Assembly (NCBI GenBank): GCA_017309015.1
Contig: JAEDAG010000005.1
Span: forward strand, 1 to 64,000
Origin: Faecalicatena absiana
GTDB lineage: Bacteria; Bacillota; Bacilli; Lactobacillales; Lactobacillaceae
Direction: 5' to 3'
Length of the DNA: 64,000 nt
In this document: positions 35,034 to 45,296 of the stretch, piece by piece
Numbering within the stretch: position 1 is the stretch's first letter
Layout of the letters: each line of letters starts with the position of its first letter
Program-made: the position numbers and the translations under genes
The notes under the pieces: generated by a model
Told to the model about the DNA's origin: nothing
Databases searched by the model: none
What the model saw: the letters and a program-made list of their open reading frames with translations, nothing else

Positions 35034-38000
35034 ATGAAAATTGCCGCACTTGAGACCATGTCGGCCAATACGATTTTGTCCAGTCCCGTCAAGCCCCGGG
35101 ATCTGGTCCAGGCCGCCAAGAAGCGGGGCTATGAAGCCGTGGCCTTGACCGACGTCGATTTCAGCTTTGGCCTGCCTGAATTCTACCAAGCGGCCAAGGA
35201 AGCCGGCATCAAGCCAATCCTGGGCTTGAGTGCCCGGCTAAGCGGGCTGGTGGATGACCAGCGCCGCTATGACCTGATCTTTTTGGCCAAGAACCAGGCC
35301 GGCTATGAAGCCTTGATGCGCCTGTCCAGCGCGGCCTGCATCCAGACCGATGACTTGCAGAGCGACCGGGTGCTGATCCCAGGGCAGGTCAAGAAATATT
35401 TTCATGACTTGGTGGTCATCGTGCCTGCCAGCCCCGCCAGCGAGCTGCGGATGATGTTTGACCAGGGAATGAGCGTCGAGGAAGGCTGCCGCTACGTTGA
35501 AGCGCTGGCCGGCCTGCTTGACGAAAGCTGCGACCTCTACCTTGGCGTCTATGCCAGCTTGCTTTTGCAGGACTATGACGACTATGTCAAGCAGCTGGCC
35601 GCGGCCTTGGCGGACAAGAATGGGGACAAGGGCCCCAACTTCCAGCCAGGCCTGGTCGCCGTTGAAGACGTCCGCTACCTTGATCCAGAAGACCAGTTTT
35701 TGGTCAAGGTCATGGACGCGATCAAGCACAAGCGGGTCATGTCCAGCCAGGAAATCACGGAAAAAATTGCCGAAAAAGGCTCGCACGCTCTTGCGCCGGC
35801 CCAGGATTTGGCCGACCGCTGCCAGAAATACGGCTTGGAAGCAGCACTGGAGAACAGCTGGGTCATTGCCAGCAAGTGCCAGGCGGAAATTCCCTTCCAA
35901 AAGCCCCAATTGCCGGTATTTGCCCAAAACGTCTGCCCGACTTCCGGAGAATATCTGGCCCAGCTGGCCAATGCCGGCTTAAAGCGGATAGCTGCCAGTT
36001 TGCCGCCGGCCCGGCAGGCGGAATACCAAAAGCGCCTGGACTATGAATTGCAAGTGATCCACCAGATGGGCTTTGACGACTACTTCCTGATCGTGGCCGA
36101 TATCGTGGCCAATTGTCGGAAACAGGGGGTCTTGCTGGGACCAGGCAGAGGGTCGGCCGCCGGGTCTCTGGTGGCTTACGCCTTGGACATCACCAGGGTT
36201 GATCCCCTCAAGTACGGCTTGCTCTTTGAGCGCTTCTTGAATCCAGCCCGGTCAACGATGCCCGACATCGACTTGGACTTTACCAGCGAGGGGCAGAAAG
36301 TCGCGATCGACTACGTCTACCGCAAGTATGGGCAAGTCGCGCGGCCGGGCCAGGGGTCGGACCGGGTGGCTCGGATTCTGGCTTTGACGGCCCTGAAGGC
36401 CAAAAGCGCCCTGGACCGGGTGGGCGAGGTCTTTGGCCTGAAGCCCCCGGCGATCGCCAAGCTTAAGCAGGCCATGGGCCAGCAGACCCGCTTAAAGCAG
36501 GCCTATGACCAGGAATTGGCCTTCAGGAGCCTGTTGAGCGCCAGCCCCTTGAACCGCCTGGTCTACCAGACGGCCTTAAGGCTGGAGGACTTGCCGGCCG
36601 ACACCGGGACCCACGCGCCCGGCGTCGTCATCAGCCAGGACTCCCTGGCGGCCAGAACGGGCTTGATGAAGGGCAAGGAAAACCCCTTATGGACCGTGCA
36701 GCAGACCAAGGAGTACGTGGAAAAATACGGCCTGCTCAAGATCGACTTCCTGGTCTTGACCAACCTGGAGTTCTTCGGCAAGGTGGTCAACAGAATTCAG
36801 GCAGAAGGGGTCAAGCTGGTCCCGGAACAGATTCCTCTGGATGATCCGGCCACCTACCGGCTTTTTCAAAGGGGCCAGACCAGCCTGATCTTCCAGTTCG
36901 GATCAGGAGAGATGCAGAAGTTCCTGCGCCAGCTGCATCCGGAAACTTTCGCTGACCTTTGTGCCATGACCGCCCTCTACCGGCCAGGACCCAAGGACAG
37001 CATCCCCGACTACATCGCCAGAAAGCACGGCAAGCAGGCCGTGGCCTATCCCGACCCAAGTCTCGCGCCCATCCTGCAGGAGACTTATGGCTACTTCGTC
37101 TACCAGGAGCAGATCATCCAGGCCGCCCAGGCATACGCGGGCTTCAGTCTGGCCCAGGCTGACATCTTCCGCCGGGCCATCTCCAAGAAAAACGCGCGGC
37201 TGCTGCAGGATGAGCGCCAGCGGTTCATCGAAGGGGCCAAGCAAATGGGCAAGAGCGCGGAGCAGGCTGGGCAGGTCTTTGACCAGATCGCCCCGTTTGC
37301 CGACTACGGCTTCAACAAGTCCCACGCCGTGGCCTACTCGCTCTTTTCTTACTGGGAAGCTTATCTGGAAGTCCACTTTCCGCGTGAGTTCTTCGTGGAG
37401 ATGCTGGACCAGTCCCGGGGCAAGGACCGGGAACAGGCCATCAATGACGCCCGCCAGCTGGGCGTGGCGGTTTTCGGGCCAGACATCAACCAAAGCAAAA
37501 GCACTTTTTCCCTGGTCAAGGGCCGGATCTGCGTGGGCTTCAAGTCGATCCTGGGCCTCAGCCGGGAATTGATCGCGGCAATCACGGGGATGCCCAAGCC
37601 GATCACCAGCTTTGACGACTTTTTGGGCAAGCTGGAGCCGGATCTGCGAAAAGAGCAGGCCCTGCGCTCCTTGATTGAGGCCGGGGCCTTTGACAGCCTG
37701 GGCGAAGACCGCAACGAGCTGCTGGCCACTTTGAGCGACCGGCTTGACAATGCCAAGCTGTCCCTGGACAGCCCCATGCTCCAGCAGATCCTGTCCATCA
37801 AGCCTTATACCGGCGAAAAAGCCCGCCCGGACCAAAAAATCGCCATGGAGCTCAAAGCCATGGGCTTTAGCGTGACGGTGCCGCTGCTGCTGCAGGCCAA
37901 GCTCAATCTGGGCCCGCGCTTTAAGGCTGGCAATTTTGCCCAATTGCCAGTGGGCGGCCGGGGGAGCGTCATTGCCGAATACAAGGAAAGCCGCGACTGG

Positions 38001-38618
38001 GTAGCCAAGCGGGGCCGCAATGCCGGAGCTCCCGGGACCAACGCCGCCTTTTTTGACGGACAGAGCCAGGAATGGGTGACCTTGTTCCCGGAAGCCTACC
38101 AGCGCTACCGGCAGCTCTTAAAGCCTGGCGGCATCTACCTGCTGGACCTGGTCAAGAAAGAGGACAACTACAAGCAGCGCGAGTACAGCCTGGAGCTGCG
38201 CGCCTTGAAAGCCTTAAGCGGCAAGGAGATTGCCGCGGCCAAAAAGACCCGCGAGGAAGGGGAAGCCGTGACCGACATCCAGCAGCGGCGCGTTGAGAAG
38301 TACTTTGACCAGCACTACCAGGACATGAAGCGCCTGGCCGACTTCAGCTTAAAGGAAGAAGCCAACGCGATCGCCCAGCTGCGCTCCTTCAGGATCAAGC
38401 CCGACAAGCACGGGGAAGAGATGGCAACGACCATCTTTGCTGATTCGACCGGCTCCTACAAGGTCATGATCTTTGCCGAGCAGCTGGCCCGCCTGCACCC
38501 GGATTTGGTTCAAGGCGGCTACTACGTCCTGCGCCTGGAGGCGATCAAGGGCTACCCCGATCCCAGTCAGCTAGAATTCAAGCTCTACCAGCTCAAGCAG
38601 TTCCACCTGCGCTCGTGA
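35034..38618 (+). CDS. dnaE: DNA polymerase III, alpha subunit (DnaE)
   Basis: A replicative C-family DNA polymerase of 1194 residues. The catalytic aspartates are visible in PDIDLDF and KIDFLVLTNLE. GPGRGSAAGSLVAY marks the palm, and FNKSHAVAYS a later conserved block. A helix-hairpin-helix region (SLIEAGAFDSLG) and a C-terminal OB fold follow. The N-terminal PHP domain is degenerate: it begins LETMSANTILSS where active PHP domains have HxHxxYS, and TDVDFSFG replaces TDHG, so metal-dependent proofreading by this domain is unlikely. The gene has a GAAGGAGG ribosome binding site and TATAAT about 30 bp upstream. Confidence 0.95.
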   Translation: MKIAALETMSANTILSSPVKPRDLVQAAKKRGYEAVALTDVDFSFGLPEFYQAAKEAGIKPILGLSARLSGLVDDQRRYDLIFLAKNQAGYEALMRLSSAACIQTDDLQSDRVLIPGQVKKYFHDLVVIVPASPASELRMMFDQGMSVEEGCRYVEALAGLLDESCDLYLGVYASLLLQDYDDYVKQLAAALADKNGDKGPNFQPGLVAVEDVRYLDPEDQFLVKVMDAIKHKRVMSSQEITEKIAEKGSHALAPAQDLADRCQKYGLEAALENSWVIASKCQAEIPFQKPQLPVFAQNVCPTSGEYLAQLANAGLKRIAASLPPARQAEYQKRLDYELQVIHQMGFDDYFLIVADIVANCRKQGVLLGPGRGSAAGSLVAYALDITRVDPLKYGLLFERFLNPARSTMPDIDLDFTSEGQKVAIDYVYRKYGQVARPGQGSDRVARILALTALKAKSALDRVGEVFGLKPPAIAKLKQAMGQQTRLKQAYDQELAFRSLLSASPLNRLVYQTALRLEDLPADTGTHAPGVVISQDSLAARTGLMKGKENPLWTVQQTKEYVEKYGLLKIDFLVLTNLEFFGKVVNRIQAEGVKLVPEQIPLDDPATYRLFQRGQTSLIFQFGSGEMQKFLRQLHPETFADLCAMTALYRPGPKDSIPDYIARKHGKQAVAYPDPSLAPILQETYGYFVYQEQIIQAAQAYAGFSLAQADIFRRAISKKNARLLQDERQRFIEGAKQMGKSAEQAGQVFDQIAPFADYGFNKSHAVAYSLFSYWEAYLEVHFPREFFVEMLDQSRGKDREQAINDARQLGVAVFGPDINQSKSTFSLVKGRICVGFKSILGLSRELIAAITGMPKPITSFDDFLGKLEPDLRKEQALRSLIEAGAFDSLGEDRNELLATLSDRLDNAKLSLDSPMLQQILSIKPYTGEKARPDQKIAMELKAMGFSVTVPLLLQAKLNLGPRFKAGNFAQLPVGGRGSVIAEYKESRDWVAKRGRNAGAPGTNAAFFDGQSQEWVTLFPEAYQRYRQLLKPGGIYLLDLVKKEDNYKQREYSLELRALKALSGKEIAAAKKTREEGEAVTDIQQRRVEKYFDQHYQDMKRLADFSLKEEANAIAQLRSFRIKPDKHGEEMATTIFADSTGSYKVMIFAEQLARLHPDLVQGGYYVLRLEAIKGYPDPSQLEFKLYQLKQFHLRS

Positions 38619-38716
38619 TCCTTTTGGCAAATTGCCTGGATGAAAGTCGTTTCATGGCTTTTTCAGCCGCCAGACCTGCGATTTTTTCGAAAATTTCAAG
38701 GGAATTTTGACTAATC

Positions 38717-38747
38717 AAAAAGGCCCAGGCGGTGGCTTGGGCTTTGT
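38717..38747 (+). terminator. Possible terminator after dnaE
   Basis: AAAGGCCCAGGC and GCTTGGGCTTT form a stem with a GGTG loop, but the following T run is short. Confidence 0.4.
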
Positions 38748-38823
38748 AAGCCCTAACAGGCAAAAAATAGAAAAAATTCTGCTTTCAAGCTAGATTTTAC
38801 AAGACTTTAGCGGATAAAAATGT

Positions 38824-38853
38824 TATTATCTAGGTGATGTGAGATATTACACA
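38824..38853 (+). promoter_or_regulatory. pfkA promoter region with palindrome
   Basis: A TATTAT -10 box at 38824-38829 is followed by the imperfect palindrome TGTGAGATATTACACA at 38838-38853, near the expected transcription start. It lacks the CG centre of a CcpA cre site. A good -35 is not evident. Confidence 0.4.
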
Positions 38854-38878
38854 ATTTAGATCATGATGAGGTGAATTC

Positions 38879-39838
38879 ATGAAACGGATTGGTATTTTAA
38901 CTAGCGGCGGCGACGCCCCTGGTATGAATGCAGCCGTCAGAGCCGTAGCTAGAACCGCCATGGACAACGGTTTGGAAGTCTTCGGCATCAGATACGGCTT
39001 TGCAGGGTTGGTCGCAGGCGACATCTTCCCATTGGACAGTGAAGATGTAGCGCACAAGATCAACACGCCAGGTACCTTCCTCTACACTGCACGTTACCCA
39101 GAATTTGCAAATGAAGAAGGTCAGCTGGCTGGTATTGCACAATTGAAGAAGCACGGGATTGACGCGGTTGTCGTCATCGGCGGTGACGGTTCTTACCACG
39201 GTGCCTTGGCACTGACCCGCCGCGGCTTCAACTCAATCGGCCTGCCAGGCACGATTGACAACGACATCCCTTACACTGAAGCAACCATCGGCTATGACAC
39301 GGCCTGCATGACTGCAATGGACGCGATCGACAAGATCCGCGACACTGCATCAAGTCACCACCGGGTCTTCATCGTCAACGTAATGGGCCGCAACTGCGGC
39401 GACATTGCGATGCGGGTCGGCGTTGCCTGTGGTGCTGACGCGATTGTCATTCCTGAAAAGCCATACGACGTCAAGGAAATCGCGGACCGTTTGAAGGCCG
39501 CGCAAGAAAGAGGCAAGGACCACGGTTTGGTTGTTGTCGCTGAAGGCGTCATGACTGCTGAAGAATTTATGGCCGAACTGAAGAAGTATGGTGACTTCGA
39601 TGCTCGTGCCAATGTTTTGGGCCACATGCAGCGTGGTGGCACGCCAACGGTTTCCGACCGCGTGCTTGCTACCAAGCTGGGCAACGCAGCCGTTCACTTG
39701 CTTCTTGAAGGCAAGGGTGGTCTCGCTGTGGGCATGGAACACGGTGAAGTAACTGCGCATGACATCCTTGATCTGTTTGAGAATACTCACAAGGGTGACT
39801 ACAGCTTGCTGAAGCTTAACTCAGAAGTTTCTAAGTAG
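38879..39838 (+). CDS. pfkA: 6-phosphofructokinase
   Basis: Phosphorylates fructose 6-phosphate, the committed step of glycolysis. ATP-binding segments [13 protein letters not shown] and IGGDGS, and the substrate loop PGTIDNDI (with the catalytic Asp), are intact. With 319 residues it is a standard bacterial PfkA. Codon use shows strong bias to highly expressed choices, like pyk. It is the first gene of pfkA-pyk, 64 bp apart; co-transcription is known for this pair in lactobacilli. Confidence 0.97.
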   Translation: MKRIGILTSGGDAPGMNAAVRAVARTAMDNGLEVFGIRYGFAGLVAGDIFPLDSEDVAHKINTPGTFLYTARYPEFANEEGQLAGIAQLKKHGIDAVVVIGGDGSYHGALALTRRGFNSIGLPGTIDNDIPYTEATIGYDTACMTAMDAIDKIRDTASSHHRVFIVNVMGRNCGDIAMRVGVACGADAIVIPEKPYDVKEIADRLKAAQERGKDHGLVVVAEGVMTAEEFMAELKKYGDFDARANVLGHMQRGGTPTVSDRVLATKLGNAAVHLLLEGKGGLAVGMEHGEVTAHDILDLFENTHKGDYSLLKLNSEVSK

Positions 39839-39902
39839 CCTTCTGAATCCAGGCTTTGGCAAGAAAGTTGTTTTTTAAATTTTTTTAGGGAGATTTTTTC
39901 AG

Positions 39903-41672
39903 ATGAAAAAGACTAAGATTGTTAGTACTTTAGGGCCAGCTTCAAACGATGAAGAAACTATTACTAAGTTGGTCGAAGCCGGTGCGAACGTTTTCCGTTT
40001 CAACTTCTCACACGGTGACCACGAAGAACACCTTAGCAGAATGAAGATGGTTCGCGATATCGAAAAGAAGACTGGCAAGCTTCTGGGTATCGCTCTGGAC
40101 ACCAAGGGTGCTGAAATCAGAACTACTGACCAAGAAGGCGGCAAGTTCACGATCAACACTGGTGACGAAATCCGTATTTCTATGGACGCTACTAAGGCCG
40201 GCAACAAGGACATGATCCACGTTACCTACCCAGGTCTGTACGATGACACCCACGTTGGTGGTACTGTTCTGATCGACGACGGTGCTGTTGGCTTGACTAT
40301 CAAGGCCAAGGACGAAGAAAAGCGCGAATTGGTTTGTGAAGCTCAAAACACTGGCGTGATCGGCTCAAAGAAGGGTGTTAACGCTCCTGGCGTTGAAATC
40401 CGCCTCCCAGGGATCACTGAAAAGGACACTGACGACATCAACTTTGGTTTGGAACACGGCATCAACTTCATCTTCGCCTCATTCGTACGTAAGGCTCAAG
40501 ACGTTCTTGACATTCGTGCCCTTTGCGAAGCTCACAACGCTTACTACGTAAAGATCTTCCCAAAGATTGAATCACAAGAAGGTATCGACAACATCGACGA
40601 AATCTTGCAAGTTTCAGACGGTTTGATGGTTGCTCGTGGTGACATGGGTGTTGAAATCCCATTCATCAACGTACCATTCGTTCAAAAGACCTTGATCAAG
40701 AAGTGCAACTCATTGGGCAAGCCAGTTATCACTGCTACGCAAATGCTTGACTCAATGCAAGAACAACCTCGTCCAACCCGTGCCGAAGTAACTGACGTTG
40801 CCAACGCCGTTCTTGACGGTACTGACGCAACCATGCTGTCAGGTGAATCAGCTAACGGCTTGTACCCAGTACAATCAGTTCAAGCTATGCACGACATCGA
40901 CGTACGTACTGAAGAAGAACTGCACAAGCGCAACACTCTTGCTCTGCAACGCTTCGAAGAATACAAGGGCTCAAACGTAACTGAAGCCATCGGTGAATCA
41001 GTTGTCCGGACTGCTCAAGAATTGGGCGTTAAGACGATCATCACTGCTACTAGCTCCGGCTACACTGCTCGTATGATTTCTAAGTACCGTCCAGATGCAA
41101 CTATCGTTGCCATGACCTTCGACGAAAAGATCCAACACTCATTGGGTATCGTTTGGGGCGTTGAACCAGTTCTGGTTGACAAGCCAAAGGACACTGACGA
41201 AATGTTCGAAGAAGCTGCCCGCGTAGCGAAGGAAAAGGGCTTTGCTAAGGACGGCGACCTCGTAATCATCGTTGCCGGCGTTCCAGTTGGCCAATCAGGC
41301 ACTACCAACCTGATGAAGCTGCAAATCATCGGCGACCAAGTTGCTCATGGTTTGGGCGTAGGCAACGGCTCAGTTATCGGCAAGGCCGTTGTAGCCAACT
41401 CAGCTGACGAAGCCAACGCTAAGGTTCACGAAGGTGACATCCTGGTTGCTAAGTCAACTGACAAGGACTACCTGCCAGCTATCAAGAAGGCTTCAGGCAT
41501 GGTCGTTGAAGCTTCAGGCTTGACTAGCCACGCAGCTGTTGTCGGCGTATCACTCGGCATTCCAGTTGTCGTTGGTGCTACCGACGCAACCAGCAAGATT
41601 GCTGACGGCTCAACTGTAACTGTTGACGCACGTCGTGGCGCAATCTACCAAGGTGAAGTTTCTAACCTGTAA
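39903..41672 (+). CDS. pyk: Pyruvate kinase
   Basis: Last step of glycolysis: phosphoenolpyruvate plus ADP to pyruvate plus ATP. The N-terminal block KIVSTLGPAS, the catalytic MVARGDMGVEIP and the TATQMLDSM segments are present. The protein has 589 residues because it carries the extra C-terminal PEP-utiliser-like domain (about 480-589, with SGLTSHAAVV), typical of bacilli and lactobacilli; in this domain the His of TSHAA is kept. Strong codon bias indicates high expression. The ribosome binding site is AGGGAG. Confidence 0.97.
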   Translation: MKKTKIVSTLGPASNDEETITKLVEAGANVFRFNFSHGDHEEHLSRMKMVRDIEKKTGKLLGIALDTKGAEIRTTDQEGGKFTINTGDEIRISMDATKAGNKDMIHVTYPGLYDDTHVGGTVLIDDGAVGLTIKAKDEEKRELVCEAQNTGVIGSKKGVNAPGVEIRLPGITEKDTDDINFGLEHGINFIFASFVRKAQDVLDIRALCEAHNAYYVKIFPKIESQEGIDNIDEILQVSDGLMVARGDMGVEIPFINVPFVQKTLIKKCNSLGKPVITATQMLDSMQEQPRPTRAEVTDVANAVLDGTDATMLSGESANGLYPVQSVQAMHDIDVRTEEELHKRNTLALQRFEEYKGSNVTEAIGESVVRTAQELGVKTIITATSSGYTARMISKYRPDATIVAMTFDEKIQHSLGIVWGVEPVLVDKPKDTDEMFEEAARVAKEKGFAKDGDLVIIVAGVPVGQSGTTNLMKLQIIGDQVAHGLGVGNGSVIGKAVVANSADEANAKVHEGDILVAKSTDKDYLPAIKKASGMVVEASGLTSHAAVVGVSLGIPVVVGATDATSKIADGSTVTVDARRGAIYQGEVSNL

Positions 41673-41708
41673 TTCAGCGTTACAAAGTAGAACAATCAAC
41701 CTAATCAA

Positions 41709-41742
41709 GAAGAGTTCAGCTTTTGGCTGGACTCTTTTTTGC
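41709..41742 (+). terminator. Terminator of pfkA-pyk
   Basis: AGAGTTCAGC pairs with GGCTGGACTCT around a TTTT loop; T6 follows. Confidence 0.9.
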
Positions 41743-41825
41743 GCGCGGGAAAGATAATTCTTTCAATTCAGCAGATAATCACGTATACTTAGTATTTAGA
41801 ATTATGTAAAGTTGGAGGTAGACAG

Positions 41826-42704
41826 ATGCTGGGCGAAATCCGCACGGGAAAAATTACCAATGCCAATGACCAGGCATACTATGTACAAATTGACGGCTTG
41901 ACTTTTGAGTTGAAGAAGCAGGAATTGACGCAGGAAGAAACGCCAAAGATCGGCGACGAGATCACGGGCTTTATCTATGACAACCAGAAGCACGAACGGG
42001 AAATGACGCAGTTTCTGCCTTTTGCCCAGGCCGACCAATATGGCTGGGGAAAGGTGACCAGAAGCCAGCGGGGGCTGGGGGTCTTCGTTGACGTTGGCCT
42101 GCCGGACAAGGACATCGTCGTTTCCCTTGACGACCTGCCGCTTGATCCCGCCCGCTGGCCGCAGATCGGCGACCAGCTCTTGGTGCGCCTGGAGACTGAT
42201 GAAAAGGACCGGATCTGGGCCAAGCCGGCTGACGAGAACGTCTTTGATCAAATCGCGGTCCATTTCCCAGCCAACCTGGAGAACAGCAACCTGCTGGCCC
42301 GGGTCTATACCAGCAAGACCATTGGCTGCTTTGTGCTGACCAATGACTACTACCTGGGCTTCATACATGAATCGCAAATGACCCGGCCATTGCGCCTGGG
42401 CGAGGAAGTCAAGGCCCGGGTGATCGGCGTCAGCCAGTATGGCCGTTTGAACATGTCGGTTCTGCCGCGGGCCTTTGAAGAAATCGACGATGACGCGGAA
42501 ATGATCCTGATGTCCCTGCGCCGCAAGGCCGACAAGACCCTGAACTTCTCAGACAAGTCTGACGCCCAAGCCATCAAGGACTACTTCGGCATCTCCAAGT
42601 CCGCCTTCAAGCGGGCCTTGGGGCATTTGATCAAGCGGGGCCTGATCAAGCAGGACAAGACGGCCGGCACGATCACCCTGTTCAAGGATCCGGAAAATGA
42701 CTAA
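41826..42704 (+). CDS. cvfB: CvfB-family S1-domain RNA-binding protein
   Basis: A 292-residue protein of the YitL/CvfB family. Tandem S1-like OB folds occupy about residues 1-210 (for example GLGVFVDVGLPDKDIVVSL), followed by a C-terminal winged-helix domain (about 230-290). CvfB of Staphylococcus binds RNA and influences virulence gene expression; the role in lactobacilli is not settled. It has a TGGAGG ribosome binding site and overlaps xerD by 8 bp, opening an overlapping gene run that extends to rluB. Confidence 0.9.
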   Translation: MLGEIRTGKITNANDQAYYVQIDGLTFELKKQELTQEETPKIGDEITGFIYDNQKHEREMTQFLPFAQADQYGWGKVTRSQRGLGVFVDVGLPDKDIVVSLDDLPLDPARWPQIGDQLLVRLETDEKDRIWAKPADENVFDQIAVHFPANLENSNLLARVYTSKTIGCFVLTNDYYLGFIHESQMTRPLRLGEEVKARVIGVSQYGRLNMSVLPRAFEEIDDDAEMILMSLRRKADKTLNFSDKSDAQAIKDYFGISKSAFKRALGHLIKRGLIKQDKTAGTITLFKDPEND

Positions 42705-43593
42705 GCTGACCGACCAGGTCGCGGATTACCTGCGCTACAGCCAGGTTGAGCGCGGGCTCAGTCAGAACACGATTGCTGCCTACCAGCAGGATTTGCTGGA
42801 GTTTGCCGACTTCGTGCAAAAGGAAGGCTTTGCCTCCTGGCCGCAAGCTGCCGTCGACATTGATGCTTTTTTGGCTAAAGAGCGGGATGCCGGCAAGTCC
42901 AACAACTCCATTAGCCGGATGGTTTCTACCCTGCGGCGCTTTTACCAGTGGCTGGTCCGCCAGCACATTGAGCAGATTGACCCGATGAGCCAGGTGGACG
43001 CGCCCAAGCGGGAAAAGAAGATGCCTCTGGCTCTTAGCCAGGAAGAAGTCAGCAAGCTCTTGGACCAGCCGGACGTGTCCAAGCCCTTGGGCATCAGGGA
43101 CCGGGCCCTTTTGGAAGTCTTGTACGCGACGGGGATGCGGGTCAGCGAGGCCATCAGCCTGCAAGACGGCGACCTGCACGCGGATCTGGGCATCGTCCAT
43201 GTCCTGGGCAAGGGGAACAAGGAACGGCTGATCCCGATCAGCGACTTGGCCATGGATTGGCTGGACAAGTATGCCAAGGTCCGCGACCAGCAACTGCTGA
43301 AGGCGGGCAAATTCAGCCAGTACGTCTTTTTGAACCAGCGGGGCGGGCAACTGACCCGCCAGGCCGTTTGGCAGATGATCAAGAAGTACTGCCGCCAGGC
43401 TGGCATTGAGAAGGACGTCACCCCCCACACTCTGCGCCACACCTTCGCGACCCACTTGCTGGAAAACGGGGCTGACCTGCGGGTCGTCCAGGAAATCCTC
43501 GGCCATACCGACATTTCCACGACCCAGATCTATACCAACCTGACCCAGAAGCATATTTTTGACGTATACCAGAAGACCCACCCCCGGATCTAG
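42697..43593 (+). CDS. xerD: Tyrosine recombinase XerD
   Basis: Resolves chromosome dimers at dif together with a partner recombinase. The SAM-like core-binding domain spans about residues 1-100. The catalytic residues are all visible: R148 (TGMRVSEA), K172 (GKGNKER), H244 and R247 (HTLRHTF), H270 (LGHTDI) and Y279 (QIYTNL). At 298 residues it is full length. The start overlaps the cvfB end by 8 bp. Position next to ribT-scpAB supports XerD rather than an integrase. Confidence 0.94.
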   Translation: MTKLTDQVADYLRYSQVERGLSQNTIAAYQQDLLEFADFVQKEGFASWPQAAVDIDAFLAKERDAGKSNNSISRMVSTLRRFYQWLVRQHIEQIDPMSQVDAPKREKKMPLALSQEEVSKLLDQPDVSKPLGIRDRALLEVLYATGMRVSEAISLQDGDLHADLGIVHVLGKGNKERLIPISDLAMDWLDKYAKVRDQQLLKAGKFSQYVFLNQRGGQLTRQAVWQMIKKYCRQAGIEKDVTPHTLRHTFATHLLENGADLRVVQEILGHTDISTTQIYTNLTQKHIFDVYQKTHPRI

Positions 43594-43614
43594 TTTTTAG
43601 CGTGGTGATATTTT

Positions 43615-43968
43615 TTGCTGATACCTTACAAAAAAGATTATGAAAAGACCGCCATGGGCCTCTTGTCCTATCTGCCGGATTTCAAGAACCTGCAAAACCT
43701 GCAGGATGAAATGCGCCTTTACAGCGTGGACGATTCCCACAAGCTCTACCTCTACCGCAACAGCGATCGCAATATCGTGGGCGTGGCTGGGGTCCAGCTG
43801 GGGCGGGGGTGCCAGGTCCTGCGCTACCTGTCTTTGGCCCCGGGCTTCCGCGATGATGAGCACCAGTCGGCGATTATGCATGAGCTGGTCCAAGAAGACC
43901 CTAAGCGAAAGCTGATGACGGTTCCGGAATATACCTATTTATTGAAATACCTTTCTGACGATGAATGA
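43615..43968 (+). CDS. ribT: RibT-like GNAT-fold protein
   Basis: A 117-residue small protein resembling RibT of Bacillus, a GNAT acetyltransferase-fold protein with uncertain substrate. The first residues after the initiator (LIPYKKDYEKTAMGLLSYLPD) and the central NIVGVAGVQLGRG / LRYLSLAPGFRDD pattern fit. The start is a TTG at 43615; no in-frame ATG upstream keeps the family's N terminus. The usual acetyl-CoA loop (QGxGxA) is not clear, so enzymatic activity is doubtful. It overlaps scpA by 8 bp. Confidence 0.75.
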   Translation: MLIPYKKDYEKTAMGLLSYLPDFKNLQNLQDEMRLYSVDDSHKLYLYRNSDRNIVGVAGVQLGRGCQVLRYLSLAPGFRDDEHQSAIMHELVQEDPKRKLMTVPEYTYLLKYLSDDE

Positions 43969-44701
43969 CAACAGCATGACGATTGAGCTGCCGAATTTTG
44001 AAGGCCCCCTGGACCTGCTTTTGCACTTGATTCGGTCGCAAGCTTTAGACATTTATGACATTCCGATCGCCAAGATTACCCAGCAGTACCTGGACTATTT
44101 GGACCGGATGCAGGAGCTCAACCTCCAGCTGGCCGGAGAATACTTCGTGATGGCAGCCACCCTTTTGCGGATCAAGTCCCAGTACCTGCTGCCCAAGAAC
44201 GACTTCGTGCAAGAGGATGAAGACTATGAAGACCCCCGGGAGGAGCTGGTGGAGCAGCTGGTCCAGTACTCGGTCTTCAAGAAGATTTCGGCCTACTTCC
44301 GGGTTCGGAACGACGAAGTGCCGGCGGTCGCGTCCAAAGAGCCCAGCGCGGCTTCTCAGGACAAGGTGCAGCCGCTGCCCCTGGGCCAGATCACGGCGAC
44401 GGAGTTGGCCAACACTTTTGCTTTGGCCATGCGCCGCTTCAAGCTGCGCCAGCCTGACCAGGTCAAGGTGACTTTGACCGGACGGCCGATTCAAGAACTG
44501 ACGGCCTTTTTGGATGGGCAGCTAGCAAAGCGCAAGCAATTGAGCTTCTTTGAATTGACTGCAAAAGTCCAGGGGCTGCCAGACTTGGTGGGGCTCTTTT
44601 TGGCGGTATTGCAGGAGATCAAGGACCAGAGGCTGCGCGTCAAGCAGGCGCGGGCCTTTGGCGATTTGGAACTGGAAAGAATTGACGCAGATGACAAGTA
44701 A
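43961..44701 (+). CDS. scpA: Segregation and condensation protein A
   Basis: The kleisin subunit of the SMC-ScpAB condensin-like complex that compacts and separates chromosomes. The N-terminal [12 protein letters not shown] segment (about 14-25) is diagnostic; the C-terminal winged-helix domain binds the SMC head. 246 residues is normal. Start ATG 43961 overlaps ribT; ATG 43976 is possible. Overlap with scpB (11 bp) suggests translational coupling, in keeping with fixed stoichiometry. Confidence 0.95.
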   Translation: MNDNSMTIELPNFEGPLDLLLHLIRSQALDIYDIPIAKITQQYLDYLDRMQELNLQLAGEYFVMAATLLRIKSQYLLPKNDFVQEDEDYEDPREELVEQLVQYSVFKKISAYFRVRNDEVPAVASKEPSAASQDKVQPLPLGQITATELANTFALAMRRFKLRQPDQVKVTLTGRPIQELTAFLDGQLAKRKQLSFFELTAKVQGLPDLVGLFLAVLQEIKDQRLRVKQARAFGDLELERIDADDK

Positions 44702-45296
44702 AACAGCCCAGCTGCAGGCCCTCTTGTTCGTCGCTGGCGACGAGGGGATCAAGCGCGAGCACCTGGCGGAACTGCTGCAGGTGTCGCCGGCAGCCCTGCG
44801 GGAATTGGCCGGCAAGCTGCAAGAGCAACTGGCCAAGAACCCAGACAGCGGCCTGCAGCTGATTGAAATCAATGATGAACTCAAAATGACCACCAGCCCG
44901 GCCTGCAGCCAGGTGGTGGAAGCCTACTTCAACAAGGACCTGACCAAGACTCTTAGCCAGTCAGCCCTGGAAATTCTGGCTATCATTGCCTATAAGCAGC
45001 CGATTACCAGAATTGAAGTTGACGACATTCGGGGAGTCAACTCCTCCGGCGCCCTCCAGACCCTGGTTTGGCGCGGACTGGTCAAGGCTGACGGAGTCAA
45101 GGAGGCACCTGGGCACCCCAAGCTCTACGTGACCACGGACTACTTCCTCCAGTACTTTGGCTACAAGTCCCTGGGCGAGCTGCCGATGATTGAGAATTTT
45201 GAAGATGACGGCTTTGATGAAGACGGTCAAGTGGACTTGTTCGCGGAGAACGGGTCAATTGACGACAAGCTAAGACAAAAGGAGATTGAAGAATGA
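44691..45296 (+). CDS. scpB: Segregation and condensation protein B
   Basis: Partner of ScpA in the SMC complex, with two winged-helix domains. [23 protein letters not shown] is the family signature. I use ATG 44691 (MTSKTAQLQ), which overlaps the scpA stop by 11 bp and gives 201 residues; the longer frame to 44658 is inside scpA with no family support. The C-terminal tail is acidic. The stop overlaps the rluB start in an ATGA arrangement. Confidence 0.95.
   Translation: MTSKTAQLQALLFVAGDEGIKREHLAELLQVSPAALRELAGKLQEQLAKNPDSGLQLIEINDELKMTTSPACSQVVEAYFNKDLTKTLSQSALEILAIIAYKQPITRIEVDDIRGVNSSGALQTLVWRGLVKADGVKEAPGHPKLYVTTDYFLQYFGYKSLGELPMIENFEDDGFDEDGQVDLFAENGSIDDKLRQKEIEE

Noticed and set aside
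38838..38853. CcpA cre site at pfkA
   Set aside because: The palindrome lacks the central CG and the spacing of the cre consensus, so it is kept only as an unassigned palindrome.
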